From Fibrisoma limi BUZ 3 (GTDB lineage: Bacteria; Bacteroidota; Bacteroidia; Cytophagales; Spirosomataceae): a stretch of 64,000 nt of DNA. Below the pieces are notes generated by a model. That model was not told the origin of the DNA. It made no database searches and saw only the letters and a list, made by a program, of their open reading frames with translations. Both the position numbers and the translations under genes were made by a program. Positions 8,256-17,223 of this stretch are shown in pieces; position 1 is the stretch's first letter, and every line of letters starts with the position of its first letter. The DNA is taken from positions 558,001 to 622,000 of the forward strand of contig NZ_CAIT01000004.1 in the NCBI RefSeq assembly GCF_000296815.2, written 5' to 3'.

Positions 8256-9053
8256 CTACCGCCGACGGCCATTACGGTCGTTGTTTCGGTTCGGTCCTCC
8301 GCTGTTCGGACGATACGGCCCACCATCGCGACGACCCCGCTGGTTGGCATTGGGGTTATTACGTTGGTTGTTGCGCGAATTGTTATTCTGGTTGTTGCCG
8401 TAATTACCGGAGAAACGCGACTGACCACCACCGCGCTGCCCTTGTCCGCCTTCATTGCGGTAATTGTTGCCGCCCATCCGCTGGGGCTGGTCGCCGGTAC
8501 GTTCGCGGGGCGTACCTTCCACAAAGCCGTTCGTCCGGATTTCCTGTATTTCGTCCGCCAGCTTCCCGTTCGACAGTTCCAGCAGACTCTGAAAAATAGT
8601 CTCGTCTTCGACGGATTCCTTGTTCCAGGCGGCATAGAACGTTTTCATCAGCCGCGCGAGGTAGGAAACAAACGCCCGTTTCTCGTCGGCATCTTCAATG
8701 GAAATCGCTTTGGCTACCAGCAGTTCAACGTTCCGTCCAAAGTGTTTGAACTTCAATTGATGCATATTGTAAGGCACCTGCTGCGGCTTTTTGCCCAGGA
8801 CTTCGGGCGATGGGGGCGGGTAGGGGCTGTCAACGTCCAGCGTAAAACCGGACATGATGTACAGGTCGTCCCACAGTTTGTTGTAGTAGTCCTGCCCATC
8901 TTTCATGTTCGGATGGATTTGCCGCATTAATTCAACCAGGATGTGCGCGTAGCGGGTGCGCTTTTCCCGGTCCTCAATGTTGACCATGTTGTCAACTAAC
9001 TTCTGGATACTACTGCCGTATTCTTTCAAGGGCTGTATCGGATTCGTGTTCAA
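8256..9053 (-). CDS. DUF4290 protein with Arg/Gly/Asn-rich tail, TTG start
   Basis: 265 residues. Residues 1-180 are a conserved helical domain (PLKEYGSSIQKLVDNMVNIE, RYAHILVELMRQIHPNMK, PYNMHQLKFKHFGRNVELLV) that I recognise as DUF4290, a Bacteroidota protein of unknown role. The last 85 residues are low complexity: Asn, Gly and Arg in GGQGQRGGGQSRF and NNQNNNSRNNQRNN, ending NRNNDRNGRRR, like RGG-type nucleic-acid-binding tails. No ATG precedes the conserved N-terminus; the frame opens with TTG at 9053 and the first ATG (codon 23) would remove conserved sequence. It probably shares a transcript with murA. Confidence 0.85.
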   Translation of the reverse strand: MNTNPIQPLKEYGSSIQKLVDNMVNIEDREKRTRYAHILVELMRQIHPNMKDGQDYYNKLWDDLYIMSGFTLDVDSPYPPPSPEVLGKKPQQVPYNMHQLKFKHFGRNVELLVAKAISIEDADEKRAFVSYLARLMKTFYAAWNKESVEDETIFQSLLELSNGKLADEIQEIRTNGFVEGTPRERTGDQPQRMGGNNYRNEGGQGQRGGGQSRFSGNYGNNQNNNSRNNQRNNPNANQRGRRDGGPYRPNSGGPNRNNDRNGRRR

Positions 9054-9148
9054 GAAAACAAAAGTAAGAACAATATACTGAAAACTGGTTTAACATACCC
9101 ATAAACGTCATCAGGAACCCCGGGTGCGTGAACCGACGTTACGTCACC

Positions 9149-10540
9149 ATGAAAAAGTTTATCCAAACCTATCGTCCGGAGATTGCTGATACCTTGCGCC
9201 TGAGCATTCCCATCGTGATTGCCCAGCTTGGTGTTGTTCTGATGGGCGTTACGGATAATTTATTTGTAGGGCGGTTGCTGGGGGCTGTACCCCTGGGAGC
9301 GGCCGGACTGGCTACGTCATTGTCGTTTCTTGTATCCTGCATTGGCGTGGGCGGATTGGCGGTAGTGGCAACACTCGTGTCGCAGGCCCATGGACGCAAC
9401 GATAGTACGGCCATTGGCCGGCTATTCCGGGCGGGGCTGTGGGTAGCCGGGTTGCTGAGTGTCGTGTTGGGCGGAATCTCCGTCGTTGTAGCGTATAATT
9501 TTGACCGGATGGGGCAATCGGCCGAGGTAGCAAAGCTGGCGGGCGATTTCATGCTTTTGCTCACTGTTTCCATATTACCCCTGCTGGTTTTTGTGGCGGC
9601 TCGCCAGCTTTGCGATGGGCTACGCTACCCACGGGTGGCAATGGCCATTACGCTCTCAGCGCTGGTGTTGAACGCTGTATTTAACTACATACTTATTGAA
9701 GGTATTGGGCCATTTCCGGCTATGGGCCTGATGGGTTCGGCGATGGCTACGTTACTCTCCCGCGGGTTCATGGCCACGGCGATGCTACTTTATGTCTACC
9801 GCGCTGACCTGTTTGGCGAATACGTCCGGAAAGTGGTAGACACTCGTCCGTTAACCGATGAGATCTGGACAATTCTGCGGCTGGGTATTCCCGGCGGCCT
9901 GACGTTTTTCTTTGAGGTAGCTACATTTTCTCTCGCCGTTGTTATGGTCGGCTGGCTGGGTGAAGCGCAACTGGCGGCCCATCAGATTGCGATCAATATG
10001 GCATCGACTACTTACATGATGGCTACCGGCATTTCGTCGGCGGCAGCCATCCGGGTAGGTGCGGCCGTCGGGCGAGGTAGCCAGGAAGGGGTTCGCCGGG
10101 CGGGTATTGCTGCGTTTGTGTTATCGGCGGGGTTCATGAGCCTTTGCGCCCTGCTGTTCCTGACGGCCAACGATTGGCTGGTGAGTCTCTACATTCGCGA
10201 TAATGCAACGGTGGCTGCTTTTGCTGCTTCACTGGTCATTATGGCTGGCTTTTTCCAGTTGTCAGACGGTATTCAGGTGGTAGGCGTAGGGTCGCTTCGG
10301 GGCTTGTCGGATGTGAATGTACCTACGGTTATTACGTTGTTTTCCTACTGGGGTGTTGCGTTGCCGATGAGTTATGTGTTTGCGTTTCCTCTTGGTTTAA
10401 ATGTAGTCGGCGTTTGGGTTGGATTGCTGGCGGGGCTAACCATCGCGGCTGTGCTGTTAACAATGCGGTTCTTCCGGCGGGTACGGCACATTAACCCTAC
10501 AAACGTTTCGGATGCTCAGCTCGCTCACAGTGCCTATTGA
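9149..10540 (+). CDS. MATE family efflux transporter
   Basis: Inner-membrane multidrug/cation antiporter of 463 residues. After a short cytoplasmic MKKFIQTYRPEIADTLRLSIP it has twelve hydrophobic segments in two homologous MatE halves. The first half shows VIAQLGVVLMGVTDNLFVGR and the second GIPGGLTFFFEVATFSLAVV with QLAAHQIAINMAS, the characteristic NorM/DinF-like pattern. Likely driven by Na+ or H+; substrate not predictable. The ATG at 9149 is preferred to a GTG at 9128. It is divergent from DUF4290 and followed by a long inverted repeat. Confidence 0.93.
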   Translation: MKKFIQTYRPEIADTLRLSIPIVIAQLGVVLMGVTDNLFVGRLLGAVPLGAAGLATSLSFLVSCIGVGGLAVVATLVSQAHGRNDSTAIGRLFRAGLWVAGLLSVVLGGISVVVAYNFDRMGQSAEVAKLAGDFMLLLTVSILPLLVFVAARQLCDGLRYPRVAMAITLSALVLNAVFNYILIEGIGPFPAMGLMGSAMATLLSRGFMATAMLLYVYRADLFGEYVRKVVDTRPLTDEIWTILRLGIPGGLTFFFEVATFSLAVVMVGWLGEAQLAAHQIAINMASTTYMMATGISSAAAIRVGAAVGRGSQEGVRRAGIAAFVLSAGFMSLCALLFLTANDWLVSLYIRDNATVAAFAASLVIMAGFFQLSDGIQVVGVGSLRGLSDVNVPTVITLFSYWGVALPMSYVFAFPLGLNVVGVWVGLLAGLTIAAVLLTMRFFRRVRHINPTNVSDAQLAHSAY

Positions 10541-10597
10541 TTCCTTGCTGCGTACTGGATTTCCGTTTTTTAGGTTTTACCCCAAATCTTTGCAGGG

Positions 10598-10683
10598 TTA
10601 CCCCAAACCCCTGAAGGGGCTTAGCTCCGCCATTTCAGGCATCTATCTCAGCAGCGCTAAGCCCCTTCAGGGGTTTGGGGTAA
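10598..10683. repeat. 28-bp perfect inverted repeat (CCCCAAACCCCTGAAGGGGC type)
   Basis: The arm 10598-10625 is the exact complement of 10656-10683, with a 30-base loop. Each arm also contains its own small palindrome CCCCTGAAGGGG/CCCCTTCAGGGG. An extra partial copy (TTTTACCCCAAATC) precedes it at about 10575. It lies between convergent genes, so termination is one role. The sequence style is that of dispersed intergenic repeats I associate with Spirosoma-like genomes. A shorter relative (TTTTACCCCC and GGGGTAAAA) is at 27152-27188. Confidence 0.65.
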
Positions 10684-10717
10684 AACGTAATAGCTATCAA
10701 CCGAAGCACAAAAAGCC

Positions 10718-10957
10718 TTACCGCATCTTTTCTAAAAGCTCATCGCGCGTAGGCTTATCGGCAGTCAGGTCATAACCAATGCCTTCACGATCGAGATAGT
10801 CCATAAACGAGGTGTAATCGTCTTTGGGAACGGAGAAAACGTACCAATTGTCGAATGGTTCGCTGAATACTTCGGTTTCCGTCAGGGCCGCTTCCTTTTG
10901 TAGTGCCTGAAAATGGATGGTTTCAAGCGTATTCTGTTTTATCAAAAAATACCACAT
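10718..10957 (-). CDS. Small hypothetical protein, 79 aa
   Basis: No family recognised. The protein MWYFLIKQNTLETIHFQALQ ... TRDELLEKMR is acidic, with aromatic clusters (NWYVFSVPKDDYTSFMDYL) and no signal peptide, suggesting a small folded cytoplasmic protein. I start at the ATG at 10957. A longer frame to 11011 would read through the perfect hairpin at 10971-11037, whose conservation is better explained as the terminator of the upstream protease gene. If that terminator works, this gene needs its own promoter or depends on read-through. Confidence 0.6.
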   Translation of the reverse strand: MWYFLIKQNTLETIHFQALQKEAALTETEVFSEPFDNWYVFSVPKDDYTSFMDYLDREGIGYDLTADKPTRDELLEKMR

Positions 10958-10970
10958 ATCGTTGCTGATT

Positions 10971-11037
10971 GTACAGCCCTCAACGAAAAACCCCACGTAA
11001 CGGTTTGTCACGTGGGGTTTTTCGTTGAGGGCTGTAC
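10971..11037. terminator. 28-bp perfect hairpin after prc
   Basis: Arm 10971-10998 is the exact complement of 11010-11037, with an 11-base loop (AACGGTTTGTC). It begins six bases past the protease stop codon on the minus strand. The stem contains ACCCCACGT and its complement plus an A5/T5 tract (CGAAAAACC), a strong terminator-like structure. Confidence 0.75.
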
Positions 11038-11042
11038 GTTGA

Positions 11043-13127
11043 TTACTTATTCACCGCAATGATATAATCGGCCAGAATCCGACCTGCTTCGTTCAGATAC
11101 AGGTCTTTTTTCTTCTTGGGCGCGTTGGGCGACGGTGTGCCGGTTTCATCGATCGGGGCCGTCATCTGGCTTACCTTATTGGCGGCCGCCCGCTTGCGTT
11201 CAGCTTCTTCACGTTCTTTCCGACGCTTGGCTTCCTGAAGCGAGACCACCGTATTTTCTTTCGCCTTCTTGAAGTCGGCCAGGTCCTGAGCCAGTTGCTT
11301 CAGTTCCGGATCTGACTTCAAACGCTGCTCAAACCGGTCGCGCAGACGAGAAAGAACTTTATCGTCCAGGCCACGGCTAACTTCGTAGCGAGTAGAGCTG
11401 ATCTGGTCCCATGGCAGTGCGCTGGGCTGAGAGCTTTCGCCATACTCCTCGGCCGTGAAGCCCGAAGGTAGCTCAATGTCCGGCGTTACGCCCTTGTGCT
11501 GCGTGCTGCTGCCATTGATGCGGTAGAACTTCTGAATGGTCATTTTTACCTGACCAGCTTTCTCCGGCTCTTTCGGCAACCACTGATTCAAATCGATCAG
11601 GGTTTGCACGGTACCTTTACCGAATGTCTGTCCCCCAACGATGATACCCCGCTTGTAGTCCTGAATGGCAGCGGCAAAAATTTCGGATGCAGACGCACTG
11701 AAACGGTTGACGAGCACGGCCAGCGGACCATCGTACGTAACAGACGGGTCCGGATCGGTATAAACCTCCGTCTCACCCGTTGATTCACGAACCTGAACAA
11801 CAGGGCCTTTCGGAATGAACAGACCCGTCAGGTTGATGGCTTCGGTGAGCGAGCCACCGCCGTTATCGCGCAGGTCAATCACGATGCCGTCCACTTTTTC
11901 AGCTTTCAGTTCTTCGACAAACTTCTTCACATCACTCGTCGTGCTGCTGAAGTTTTCTTCGCGTTTGCGCGCGCCTTCAAAGTCGCGGTAGAACATCGGG
12001 ATGTTGATAACCCCAATCTTGAACGGCTTACCATTGTCGGTGATGTCGATCACTTCCTTTTTGGCACGCTGCTCTTCAAGCTTGATTTTCTCCCGCACCA
12101 GTCGGATTTCTTTCGGCGGAGCACCGGCGATGGCGTTTGGCGAAATCACCTGAAGCCGTACTACGGTTCCTTTAGGCCCTTTGATGAGTTTGACAACCTC
12201 ATCGACCTGCCAGTTCATGACATTGACCATCTGGCCGTTATCGCCCTGAGCTACCCCCGCAATCTTATCGTCCTTGTTCAGCAGCTTGCTCTTGAAAGCA
12301 GGGCCGCCGGGCAGCACCTCCGTAATCCGGATGTAGTCACCATCTTCGCGGAGCAGGGCACCAATGCCTTCCAGCGACTGGCTCATCTCCTGGTTAAACC
12401 GGTCGGCGCTGGTTGGCGACAGGTAGTTGGTATGTGGATCGAGCGCTTCGGCGAACGAGTTCATGTACATCTGAAATACCTCCGGGCTCTTGATCCGGTT
12501 GATCGCCCGATCGAGGTTCTTGTACCGATCCGTCATCGTAGCCGCTACGGCGCTGTCCTTCCGGTTGCCGAGCTTTAGTTCCAGCGCCTGATTCTTCAGA
12601 ATCTTGCGCCACAGATCGTTCTGCTCCTCAATGGTCTTAGGCCAGCTTGCTTTGTCGCGGTCGGTGTTGAACGTCTCGTCAGCCGTGAAATCGAAGGGTT
12701 TCTTCAATTGATCCTTCACAAACTCACTACGCTCCTGATACCGTTTGCGGAACACGTTGTAGAGTTCGTAAGCCGCCGTCAGGTCGCCGTTCACGAGGGC
12801 GTCGTCAATCTGATAGCGGTATTTTTCGAATGCAGCTACATCGCTGGCGAGCAGATACGTTTTGTTATTGTCTACCTCCTTAAGGTAGTTATCCCAGACA
12901 ACCGACGACAGGGAGTCGTTCAGCCTCACCTTTCGATAGTGGTAGGTAGTCAGCAGCTTAGCAACGAGTTGCTCTACTTTTTCCTGTGAGACCGACGGCT
13001 TAAGGTCCTCAGTCGGTGCGGTCACCTCCCGGCCGGGCAGCAGCTTCAGTGGTGCGCTGCTCGACGGCGAATCCGGCTGAAAGCTCAGCATCAGCACGGG
13101 GACTAAGGTTACGAGATACTTCTTCAT
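11043..13127 (-). CDS. prc: Carboxy-terminal processing protease (tail-specific, S41)
   Basis: Periplasmic Ser/Lys-dyad protease of 694 residues that degrades or trims proteins from their C-terminus. MKKYLVTLVPVLMLSFQ is a signal sequence. Residues about 40-240 form the helical N-terminal domain (AEALDPHTNYLSPTS), a PDZ domain follows at about 245-345 (EGIGALLREDGDYIRITEV), and then the S41 core with VDGIVIDLRDNGGG. The catalytic residues are Ser479 in FSASASEIF, Lys504 in TFGKGTVQ and the helper Asp490. A charged C-terminal region with coiled coil (DUF3340-like) ends in NEAGRILADYI. The ATG at 13127 is chosen; the 13 codons upstream are polar and begin with a weaker start. Confidence 0.94.
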   Translation of the reverse strand: MKKYLVTLVPVLMLSFQPDSPSSSAPLKLLPGREVTAPTEDLKPSVSQEKVEQLVAKLLTTYHYRKVRLNDSLSSVVWDNYLKEVDNNKTYLLASDVAAFEKYRYQIDDALVNGDLTAAYELYNVFRKRYQERSEFVKDQLKKPFDFTADETFNTDRDKASWPKTIEEQNDLWRKILKNQALELKLGNRKDSAVAATMTDRYKNLDRAINRIKSPEVFQMYMNSFAEALDPHTNYLSPTSADRFNQEMSQSLEGIGALLREDGDYIRITEVLPGGPAFKSKLLNKDDKIAGVAQGDNGQMVNVMNWQVDEVVKLIKGPKGTVVRLQVISPNAIAGAPPKEIRLVREKIKLEEQRAKKEVIDITDNGKPFKIGVINIPMFYRDFEGARKREENFSSTTSDVKKFVEELKAEKVDGIVIDLRDNGGGSLTEAINLTGLFIPKGPVVQVRESTGETEVYTDPDPSVTYDGPLAVLVNRFSASASEIFAAAIQDYKRGIIVGGQTFGKGTVQTLIDLNQWLPKEPEKAGQVKMTIQKFYRINGSSTQHKGVTPDIELPSGFTAEEYGESSQPSALPWDQISSTRYEVSRGLDDKVLSRLRDRFEQRLKSDPELKQLAQDLADFKKAKENTVVSLQEAKRRKEREEAERKRAAANKVSQMTAPIDETGTPSPNAPKKKKDLYLNEAGRILADYIIAVNK

Positions 13128-13235
13128 GCACGTAACGCGGTTTGAAAAATGAGGCCGCCTGATCACACGCCGAACGGATGTTTAACTAAAAATCAGTTCG
13201 GTATTATGGCCGTAACGGCAAACGTAAGTTAGCAA

Positions 13236-14021
13236 TTATTGCTTTACAATGTCGAGCAATTCGACATCAAATATTAAGGTAGACCCCGGTTTGATATCCG
13301 GGCCCGCTCCACGATCGCCATAAGCCAGTTCAGCCGGAATAAATACCTTCCACTTGGAACCAACCGGCATCAGCTGAAGCACTTCCGTCCACCCTTTAAT
13401 TACTTCGCCCACACCAAATTCAGCGGGCTGGCCACGTTCGACCGAACTATCGAACACCTTCCCGTCAATCAGGCGGCCGGTGTAATGTACCTTAACCCGA
13501 TCAGAGGCCGTTGGTTTAGCACCTGTGCCTTCTTTTTCAACCAGGTACTGCAAACCACTGGCTGTAGTCTGTACGCCCGGCTTGGCTTTATTTTCGGCCA
13601 GAAACGCATCGCCTATCTTCTTGTTTTCGGCAGACACTTTCTGCGTTTCAGCCATCCGCTGAGCCGACTGTTTCTGGGCATACGCGTTCAGCACCTGACC
13701 GGCTTGTTCTTGGGTAAGTTGCGTTTTGCCGCCCTTCAGGGCATCCTCAATACCGCGCACCAGCGCTGTGTTATTCAGGTCGGATATACCTTGCTGCTGC
13801 AAATTCTGCGCCATATACAGGCCGATGCTGTAGCTGAGCGAATCCTGCGAGGATGCGAGTGTTGTACCGGTTGCCGACCGAGTGGTAGGGGTTGGTTTTG
13901 CCGTTGACGAAGGTTTTGTTGTAGCTGGCTTTTTGGCGGCTGGTTTAGTTTGAGCAGCTGCGGAGCCACTGATAAAAACGGCCGATACCATACCGGCCAG
14001 CATCCACTGGTTGAACTTCAT
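13236..14021 (-). CDS. FKBP-type peptidyl-prolyl cis-trans isomerase, exported
   Basis: Catalyses proline isomerisation during folding of envelope proteins. 261 residues. MKFNQWMLAGMVSAVFISGS with SAAAQ is a signal peptide, followed by a Lys/Pro/Thr-rich linker (KPAAKKPATTKPSSTAKPTP). An FKBP_N dimerisation segment comes next (DSLSYSIGLYMAQNLQQQG, QTLTQEQAGQVLNAYA-like). The C-terminal FKBP domain has VKVHYTGRLIDGKVFDSS, GWTEVLQLMPVGSKW and IPAELAYGDRGAG, keeping the active-site aromatic and Asp positions. This is the Mip/FkpA layout. The ATG at 14021 is used; a TTG three codons earlier is less likely. Confidence 0.93.
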   Translation of the reverse strand: MKFNQWMLAGMVSAVFISGSAAAQTKPAAKKPATTKPSSTAKPTPTTRSATGTTLASSQDSLSYSIGLYMAQNLQQQGISDLNNTALVRGIEDALKGGKTQLTQEQAGQVLNAYAQKQSAQRMAETQKVSAENKKIGDAFLAENKAKPGVQTTASGLQYLVEKEGTGAKPTASDRVKVHYTGRLIDGKVFDSSVERGQPAEFGVGEVIKGWTEVLQLMPVGSKWKVFIPAELAYGDRGAGPDIKPGSTLIFDVELLDIVKQ

Positions 14022-14360
14022 GCGAAACAATTACAGGTTGTATGAACGTAGAAATCGTTACTGATAAAACGTGAAAGAATAACGGAAAAGTTTGGCAAAA
14101 CCTATTTTCTGTAAAATTTCATCACTGAATCGTATCGTTCGTTGCCAATATGTCAGCAGAGCAACGAAAAATACGTACCTGGTAAAAGTAGCAAAAAAGA
14201 ATGGTTAAGGCCAATTCGCCCGGACCAAACCAGGATGAATTTGGACGAACGGTTTCAGCAGTCATTCAACGGTTTAGGTCCGGGGTTGCGTCATATTGGA
14301 AAAGTCTAACATTCAGCCGATACTTTACGGGCTCAACGTGTTTTTATCAAATTTTACTCG

Positions 14361-14368
14361 TATCTTTG
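14361..14368 (+). promoter_or_regulatory. Promoter -7 box for atpAG
   Basis: TATCTTTG matches the Bacteroidota TAnnTTTG box exactly and stands 45 bases before the atpA ATG. The -33 region (GTGTTTTTATC) is weaker. The rest of the 390-base spacer 14022-14412 is AT-rich; I see no gene, hairpin or known RNA in it. Confidence 0.55.
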
Positions 14369-14412
14369 CGGCCGAATTCTTATTAGTTAACTAAAGCATC
14401 CATCTAATTCAT

Positions 14413-15990
14413 ATGACATCCGTAAGACCCGACGAGGTATCGGCTATTCTCCGCGCCCAACTGGCCGGGGCCCAAACTGAAGCCGAACTCGAAGAAGTCG
14501 GTACGGTGCTGCAAATCGGCGACGGCGTAGCGCGTATCTACGGCTTGTCGAAAGTGCAGGCCGGCGAACTACTGGCGTTCCAGAACGGACTTCAGGCGCT
14601 CGCGCTGAACCTCGAAGAAGACAACGTGGGAGCCGTGTTGCTGGGCGACTATTCTGAAGTAAAAGAAGGCGATACGGTGAAACGCACTAACCAGATTGCT
14701 TACGTCCGGGTGGGCGAAGGTATCCTGGGGCGTGTTGTCAATACGCTGGGTGAGCCAGTCGACGGCATGGGCCCGGTTCAGGGCGAACTTTTCGAGATGC
14801 CGCTCGAACGGAAAGCGCCGGGCGTAATTTACCGTCAGCCAGTTAACGAGCCGCTGCAGACCGGTATCAAGGCTATCGACGCCATGATTCCTATTGGTCG
14901 GGGGCAGCGTGAATTGATCATCGGTGACCGCCAGACGGGTAAAACTGCCGTGGCTATCGACACGATCATCAACCAGAAAGAGTTTTTCGACAAAGGCGAG
15001 CCGGTTTTCTGTATCTACGTAGCCTGCGGCCAGAAAGCGTCAACCATCAAGCAGGTGGAAGCTACGCTGCGCAAGGCCGGTGCCATGGAGTACACGGTGA
15101 TTGTAGCCGCTGCCGCTTCTGACCCATCACCGATGCAGTTCTACGCGCCGTTTACCGGTGCCGCCATTGGTGAATATTTCCGCGATACGGGCCGTCCTGC
15201 TCTTGTGATCTATGATGACCTCTCGAAGCAGGCCGTATCTTACCGCGAAGTATCGCTGCTGCTGCGTCGCCCGCCGGGCCGTGAGGCTTACCCCGGTGAC
15301 GTATTCTACCTGCACAGCCGTCTGCTGGAGCGGGCCGCCAAGATTACGGCCAACGACGATATCGCCCGCCAGATGAACGACCTGCCGCCTTCGCTGGCAG
15401 GTAAAGTAAAAGGTGGTGGTTCGCTGACAGCACTGCCGATCATCGAAACGCAGGCTGGTGACGTATCGGCTTACATCCCGACCAACGTGATCTCGATCAC
15501 CGACGGCCAGATCTTCCTTGAATCAAACCTGTTTAACTCGGGTATTCGTCCGGCCATCAACGTGGGTATCTCGGTATCACGGGTAGGTGGTAACGCTCAG
15601 ATTAAATCGATGAAGAAAGTGGCGGGTACACTGAAACTTGACCAGGCCCAGTTCCGCGAGCTGGAAGCCTTTGCTAAGTTCGGTTCAGACCTTGATGCCG
15701 CTACGAAACTGACGATCGAGCGTGGACGCCGGAACCAGGAAATGCTGAAGCAGCCCCAGTACTCACCCGTACCGGTTGAACAGCAGGTGGCTATTATCTA
15801 CGCATCAACAAACGGTCTGCTGGACAAAGTGCCGGTAAACCGGGTGAAAGAATTTGAAAGCCAGTTTGCCGCCGTTCTGAGTGCGCAGTATCCGAATGCG
15901 CTGGCGACGCTTCGCGCCGGTAAACTCGACGATGAGACGACCGCGACGTTGAAGAAAGTGGCTGCTGATCTCTCGGCGAGCTACGCATAA
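14413..15990 (+). CDS. atpA: F0F1 ATP synthase subunit alpha
   Basis: Non-catalytic nucleotide-binding subunit of the F1 hexamer, on the cytoplasmic face of the inner membrane. 525 residues. The Walker A motif GDRQTGKT is at 171-178, followed by the conserved [33 protein letters not shown] and [20 protein letters not shown]. The subunit signature [14 protein letters not shown] is also present. The N-terminal [17 protein letters not shown] is the usual delta-contact helix. The next gene is atpG; genes for a, b, c and delta subunits are not next to it here. Confidence 0.98.
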   Translation: MTSVRPDEVSAILRAQLAGAQTEAELEEVGTVLQIGDGVARIYGLSKVQAGELLAFQNGLQALALNLEEDNVGAVLLGDYSEVKEGDTVKRTNQIAYVRVGEGILGRVVNTLGEPVDGMGPVQGELFEMPLERKAPGVIYRQPVNEPLQTGIKAIDAMIPIGRGQRELIIGDRQTGKTAVAIDTIINQKEFFDKGEPVFCIYVACGQKASTIKQVEATLRKAGAMEYTVIVAAAASDPSPMQFYAPFTGAAIGEYFRDTGRPALVIYDDLSKQAVSYREVSLLLRRPPGREAYPGDVFYLHSRLLERAAKITANDDIARQMNDLPPSLAGKVKGGGSLTALPIIETQAGDVSAYIPTNVISITDGQIFLESNLFNSGIRPAINVGISVSRVGGNAQIKSMKKVAGTLKLDQAQFRELEAFAKFGSDLDAATKLTIERGRRNQEMLKQPQYSPVPVEQQVAIIYASTNGLLDKVPVNRVKEFESQFAAVLSAQYPNALATLRAGKLDDETTATLKKVAADLSASYA

Positions 15991-16075
15991 ATGTGTTTGT
16001 CGGTTTTTGGTGTACGGTTTTCGTTAATAAACGAGGCCGTACGCCGAAGACTGAATACCGCAAACTCACTGAAAA

Positions 16076-16960
16076 ATGGCAAGTTTAAAAGAAGTACGCA
16101 GTCGTATTGCCTCCATTAACTCGACGCAACAGATTACCAAAGCCATGAAAATGGTGGCGGCCGCTAAGCTGCGTCGGGCGCAGGATGGTATTACGCAGAT
16201 GCGGCCGTACGCGCAGAAGTTAAGCCAGATGCTGAGCACCGTGTCGGCCGGTGCTGAATTGGCTGCCGATAGTCCGTATAAGCAGGCAAGGCCCATTGAC
16301 CGGGTACTGCTGATCGTTGTTACGTCTGACCGGGGGTTGTGCGGAGCCTTCAATACCAACGCAATTAAGGCAGCCATAAGCCTGCTCAACGACCGCTACG
16401 CAGCCCAGGCCCGGGCCGGTAACGTTGAAATCATGGCGCTCGGTAAGAAAGGTGCCGAAGCGTTTATCCGGCGCGGCTTCCGGGTCAACACCAAACACAC
16501 GAATATCTTCGGCTCGTTGAATTTTGCCACGGTACGCCAGGCTGCCGAAGAAGCTATGGACGGTTTTGTATCGGGTCGTTACGATGTGGTCGATATTGTC
16601 TTCAACGAGTTCAAGAACGTAGCGACGCAGATTATTCGTACCGAACAGATGCTGCCCATCGTGGCGGCTGAAGCACCAGCCGGAGCAACTTCGGCGGTTA
16701 ACTACCTGTTCGAGCCGTCAGAAGAGGAAATCATCAGCGAACTGATTCCGAAGACACTGAAGATTCAGTTGTATAAAGCAGCTCTGGAATCGAATGCTTC
16801 TTTCTATGGTGCTCAAATGACCGCTATGGATAAGGCTACCGAGAACGCCGGGGAATTGTTAAAAGAACTTAAATTGGTGTACAACCGGACGCGTCAGGCC
16901 GCCATTACGAAGGAAATCCTCGAAATTGTGGGTGGTGCAGAAGCCCTCGCAGCTGACTAA
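16076..16960 (+). CDS. atpG: F0F1 ATP synthase subunit gamma
   Basis: Central rotor shaft of F1, coupling proton flow to catalysis. 294 residues. MASLKEVRSRIASINSTQQI TKAMKMVAAAKLRRAQ is the N-terminal coiled-coil helix, and VTSDRGLCGAFNTN is a conserved gamma signature. The C-terminal helix ATENAGELLKELKLVYNRTR followed by QAAITKEILEIVGGAEAL closes the coiled coil. It lies 85 bases after atpA, so the pair is probably one transcript, and a strong terminator follows it. Confidence 0.97.
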   Translation: MASLKEVRSRIASINSTQQITKAMKMVAAAKLRRAQDGITQMRPYAQKLSQMLSTVSAGAELAADSPYKQARPIDRVLLIVVTSDRGLCGAFNTNAIKAAISLLNDRYAAQARAGNVEIMALGKKGAEAFIRRGFRVNTKHTNIFGSLNFATVRQAAEEAMDGFVSGRYDVVDIVFNEFKNVATQIIRTEQMLPIVAAEAPAGATSAVNYLFEPSEEEIISELIPKTLKIQLYKAALESNASFYGAQMTAMDKATENAGELLKELKLVYNRTRQAAITKEILEIVGGAEALAAD

Positions 16961-17010
16961 GACGTGTTAAGTGTCTAATAAACAGACAAGTTTTTATATA
17001 CATTAAGTGT

Positions 17011-17052
17011 AAACACCCCCAATGGTTAACATATCATTGGGGGTGTTTTCTT
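17011..17052 (+). terminator. Rho-independent terminator of atpAG
   Basis: The 14-base stem AAACACCCCCAATG (17011-17024) pairs with CATTGGGGGTGTTT (17035-17048). It has a 10-base loop and is followed by TTCTTGTTTTATA. Three copies of TTAAGTGT surround it at 16967, 17003 and 17081. Confidence 0.85.
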
Positions 17053-17223
17053 GTTTTATAAACGATTGATAACTAGTGTGTTAAGTGTGCTTCGGGGCGG
17101 GGTTATATATGAACAGTACCGAACTTAACAGTTGCATTTTTAGTTATTTAGATATACTATACGATTGAGCATTTTTCTAACGTTAAATAGTCGGTTAGAC
17201 AACCTACTAACGATTCAACTAAT

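Noticed and set aside
10512-10775. ORF of 87 codons on the + strand
   Set aside because: It reads through the long inverted repeat and overlaps both the MATE stop region and the small minus-strand gene.
10958-11011. 18 extra codons at the N-terminus of the small gene at 10718
   Set aside because: They would lie inside a 28-bp perfect hairpin that fits as the prc terminator; the ATG at 10957 is simpler.
14201-14386. 61-codon ORF upstream of atpA
   Set aside because: Contains the atpA promoter and has no protein-like pattern.
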